Shown: positions 61,087 to 64,000 of the stretch, one piece after another
How positions within the stretch are numbered: position 1 is the stretch's first letter
How the letters are laid out: every line of letters starts with the position of its first letter
Assembly (NCBI GenBank): GCA_036971475.1
Contig: JBAIZL010000001.1
Span: forward strand, 99,579,850-99,643,849
Length of the DNA stretch: 64,000 nt
Direction of reading: 5' to 3'
Source of the DNA: Prosapia bicincta
Taxonomy: Eukaryota; Arthropoda; Insecta; Hemiptera; Cercopidae
Made by a program: the position numbers and the translations under genes
The notes under the pieces: generated by a model
Databases searched by the model: none
Told to the model about the DNA's origin: nothing
Seen by the model: the letters and a program-made list of their open reading frames with translations, nothing else

Positions 61087-63288
61087 GGTTCGCGACCTTG
61101 TATTGGACAGAAGCTGTGCTACATCTATTGACAGAAATGTTTGTGATATGAAAATATAAACAGGCGGCCCTCCGATAGCAGTTCTAGCACGTTTGTTTAC
61201 GTCATGTCTGTCAAACTAATCTTTATAGCTTGAAGCAGTGTTTCAATGCAGCCTGTCCATGTGCTTTAAGAATTTTAAAGACTGTATGCTCCAACGATTC
61301 AATTTGAAAAGATAACCGTTTGTCCCAAATTGATAATTTTATAAAAATTAAATTTTTTATTTAATTTTTAAAATAATGTATATTGTCTACCTAATTGTCA
61401 TATATTTTCTTTCCATTTTTATTTAGACTATCTAAACATTTATGTTTGTTTTCTCATTCTTCTTCGGGTAATTAATTTTCTCTATTTTCGTGTTATTTTT
61501 TTTTAAAAAGGATGGTATCGTTAGCGGGGGCAGCGGATGACTTTTCAACCATCCGTTAATGAAACATTTCTACTATAACCGTAAATAAAAAAACTATAAA
61601 TAAGTAGACCTTATATTCTTTCAACCTTTATACAACTTAAAATAAACGACAAAGAGAATTTGTTGACCCACATCATTTCATCGACTTATCTTGATCAGTT
61701 TATATATTCAGAAAACCTATTATGCCAAAATCTACAAATTCCAAGCTTAACCTTTAACTACCGTCATCGTGCCTTACCATCAGCGACGGGTTAGCCGAAG
61801 AAGACAGTGATTCAGGTGCTGTATCTAATGACCAACTTTTAGAAGGCATTAAAGAGAATAGGGGAATTGTGCAACAGAGTGCAGAAGTAATTTAGTAAAA
61901 GATCATGATACCGAATCTTAACGAAGTGCATCAGACGATGAAGATGATTTCGAAAAACTGCAACCTCCAGAAATTTACAAATTTTTCTATTTGTATAGAT
62001 AAATTGTTATAAACAATGTAGAATTTGTCCAGCAACAAAAAATAGAAGGACTAGTTACACTTTGTAAGCTGACTTTGAACAGCCAATATGTCTAGAATGC
62101 TCTGAGCCGCTGTGTAAATACTGCTGTCAAAATTGAGTTATTATTTCTAATGCGTTTCCATAAATAAAGCTTATAATGTGTCAAATGTTATCTTGTACAT
62201 AAAGTTAAGTGTGTACAAACAGTGTCAAGATATAATTAGTGTATGTTAATTATCGTGCGATTATAAGTCTTTTTAGCTAAACTGCGCTAAAATCTGTTGA
62301 ATATACAGTTTTCAATTAGTAAATAAAATATAACTGATCTCATAAAACTACGTTTACCCTAGTCACATGCAACCAGAATATTCAAAAACAATTTTTATAA
62401 AGTAAATGCAATATAAATTGTTAAACCGCACAATAAATCACACTTAGAAATTTCGTGCCTGTGAGCTACAACGGCAGTACTAATGTGACAGAAATGTGCA
62501 GGACGGTAGTTAAAGGTCAATAAATACTGAATCATCTTTCGTTAATCTCTGTATTGTATACAAGAACCTAAATGACATCTGTGCGAGTGTTGTCAGTTTA
62601 TATTACGATATCAGGCTGTCTGGTGTAAACAAACATAGGTCCAAGCCAAACAAAGATAAAGGCTCGCACTCGACAAGTACTCTCGTGGACGAATGCCCGA
62701 AAAACTGACTTTCTGCATTCTATCTTTTCCATCCCTTTCTCTCATTTACATACGGCGTAAACGTAAATAATTTATCGTATTCTCCCAGCGTCAAAATAGT
62801 CGTATAAAGACGGAAACATTTGTTTCTATCCTCGACTTTAGCCGCTGGTAGTCTATATTTCATTTTATTAATATGTTTATTGAATACGTTGGTATTAAAT
62901 TTTAGTGAATATATATGGCGTAGGCCATATTAAGTGTTACATCTGTTAATACAAGTGTTAACATGTTTGTAATGTTACCAAATTGTAACAATATACAGCA
63001 AATAATAGTCACTTTTAGATTATTAAAATCGGAAAGAGATGATATGACAAGTGATTTGAAAAGCAAGTTAAATTAAAAAATAAATACTTTATCGATCCTA
63101 TAGTATCTAAGAGCACCAAGGGAAAAGAACGAGATGCATTGAGCGGACCATTAAGATAAGTTTGGCCATCAAGTAAACAAACGCGCCAGAATGGCTTTCG
63201 GAGTGTCGGTTGTTTATGTTTCCATATCAGAATTGTGTCTGTGAAGACACAGCATAGTTCTCTCCAAGATAAGGTCGCGAATCCACAG
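61087..63288. repeat. Long diverged inverted repeat enclosing 2 kb
   Basis: 61087-61225 aligns with the reverse complement of 63157-63288. Shared words in order are TTCGCGACCTT, TTGGA, TGATATG, ATAAAC, CTCCGA and CACGTTTGTTTAC (GCGCGTTTGTTTAC in the partner), at roughly 75% identity by eye. The pair could be terminal repeats of a larger DNA transposon or two inverted copies of a dispersed repeat. No transposase is recognisable inside except the nested piggyBac relic. Confidence 0.6.
61751..62516 (+). mobile_element. Internally deleted piggyBac-like element, 766 bp
   Basis: Terminal inverted repeats CCTTTAACTACCGTC (61751-61765) and GACGGTAGTTAAAGG (62502-62516) match perfectly over 15 bp. 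TTAA precedes the left end and TCAA, a one-base change from TTAA, follows the right. TTAA duplication is the hallmark of piggyBac. Inside, an acidic N-terminal stretch (AEEDSDSGAVSND, then SDDEDDFEKL) is followed by a Cys-rich tail (QCRICPATKN then PICLECSEPLCKYCC). This is the layout of piggyBac transposase ends, with the DDD catalytic core deleted. Stops and frameshifts show it is non-coding now. Confidence 0.8.
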
Positions 63289-64000
63289 CTGTATGTCCTA
63301 AAATAGCATGTTTACAAATTCCTTAAGTACTTACATCGAGAACTCTAATGAAACACTTGGCAACAATATCTCAACTTTTCCAAATGAATGACCAAGGTAT
63401 TAAAGAGCTAGCGTTATTTATAGGCCATACAACATCATTTTTATCAATAATAACATTATATATATTTTTCTCATTCAAATACTCAAAAGTAGTTTGAAAG
63501 ATATAAATAGTATAGATAAGAAAGAACACGTTCTTACCGACTTACTTTTTATAACCTTTGCCGTTGTTTATTTCTCTTCCTCAATTGCTAAGTCAGTAAG
63601 AAAGTAATGGTTTATCCATTGACTACGAACCTAATTTCATAGACCTGTGCCTCAAGGAATAAACCTCTCAGAGGAACCAACCCCTGAATTTTTGATAAAA
63701 CCAATTAGCCTCCGATAAGCCCTGTTCAAGCTCCTTTTCGGGTAGTGGAATCTTTGAGAGACACTTGTGATTTAAAGACTATACCTGGATACCTAGTGAA
63801 CTTATCTTATCTAGAATGAAAACACAGCTAATTGGAAAATATACATTTTTATTTATTTGTTCCAAGGTTCAAATTAATTATTATTGTTTTTATTTAATTT
63901 CACAGGATTTTCTTGACTAATTATTTTTTCAAAATTTCATACAACTTGCCATTTAACTAAACATTATTATCTCCTTCTGTTTTTAAATTTTCTTATTATC
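63289..64000. other. AT-rich DNA, nothing recognised
   Basis: No open frame, repeat or motif that I can support to the window end. Confidence 0.6.

Overview
The window reads as AT-rich (roughly 30% GC by eye) nuclear DNA of an animal, most likely an invertebrate and plausibly an arthropod. There is no prokaryotic gene density, no operon structure and no long open host gene. What is legible is intergenic or intronic DNA: tandem repeats, microsatellites and decayed transposable elements, including Tc1/mariner-pogo, piggyBac, a non-LTR retrotransposon, Penelope-like hammerhead remnants and tRNA-like SINE pieces. About a third of the window (around 21 kb) is tandem repeats.

Layout. 1-3.7 kb: unique AT-rich DNA with a CTCF-like motif and one hammerhead-like retroelement remnant. 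3.7-4.3 kb: 51-bp minisatellite. 4.3-10.9 kb: AT-rich DNA with a fold-back hairpin (6.6-6.8 kb) and a tRNA-like SINE head (7.6 kb). 10.95-12.1 kb: 21-bp minisatellite. 12.1-21.9 kb: sparse DNA with a compound CA/CT microsatellite, an 884-bp pogo/Tigger-like element with intact TA target duplication, and a GC-richer island. 21.9-28.3 kb: about 51 copies of a 123-bp satellite that is itself a tetramer of a ~30-bp ancestor. 28.9-33.4 kb: candidate minus-strand exons (one with a membrane span), a 28-bp minisatellite and more hammerhead-like remnants. 35.5-47.0 kb: the main feature, about 86 copies of a 125-bp satellite with higher-order repeats, lying inside a dead minus-strand reverse-transcriptase gene. 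The unit is itself a piece of that RT gene. 48.1-48.5 kb: a candidate CUB-domain exon on the minus strand. 48.9-50.7 kb: possible piggyBac-like remnant. 53.9-54.2 kb: a 115-bp-arm fold-back hairpin between TA microsatellites. 58.4-61.0 kb: 160-bp and 140-bp tandem arrays. 61.1-63.3 kb: a long diverged inverted repeat enclosing a 766-bp piggyBac derivative.

Gene content. I cannot assign any complete functional gene. The best host-gene evidence is three short minus-strand segments (48.47-48.13, 33.38-33.20 and 29.07-28.89 kb). They have credible splice sites and CUB-like or transmembrane protein character and might be exons of one long-intron membrane protein. Their reading phases do not join directly, so other exons, or separate origins, are required. 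All other open frames are products of repeat periodicity or chance.

The most notable observation is the origin of the 10.8-kb satellite: a 42-codon piece of a retrotransposon RT gene expanded in place between two short direct repeats and then amplified in 6-, 9- and 20-unit blocks.
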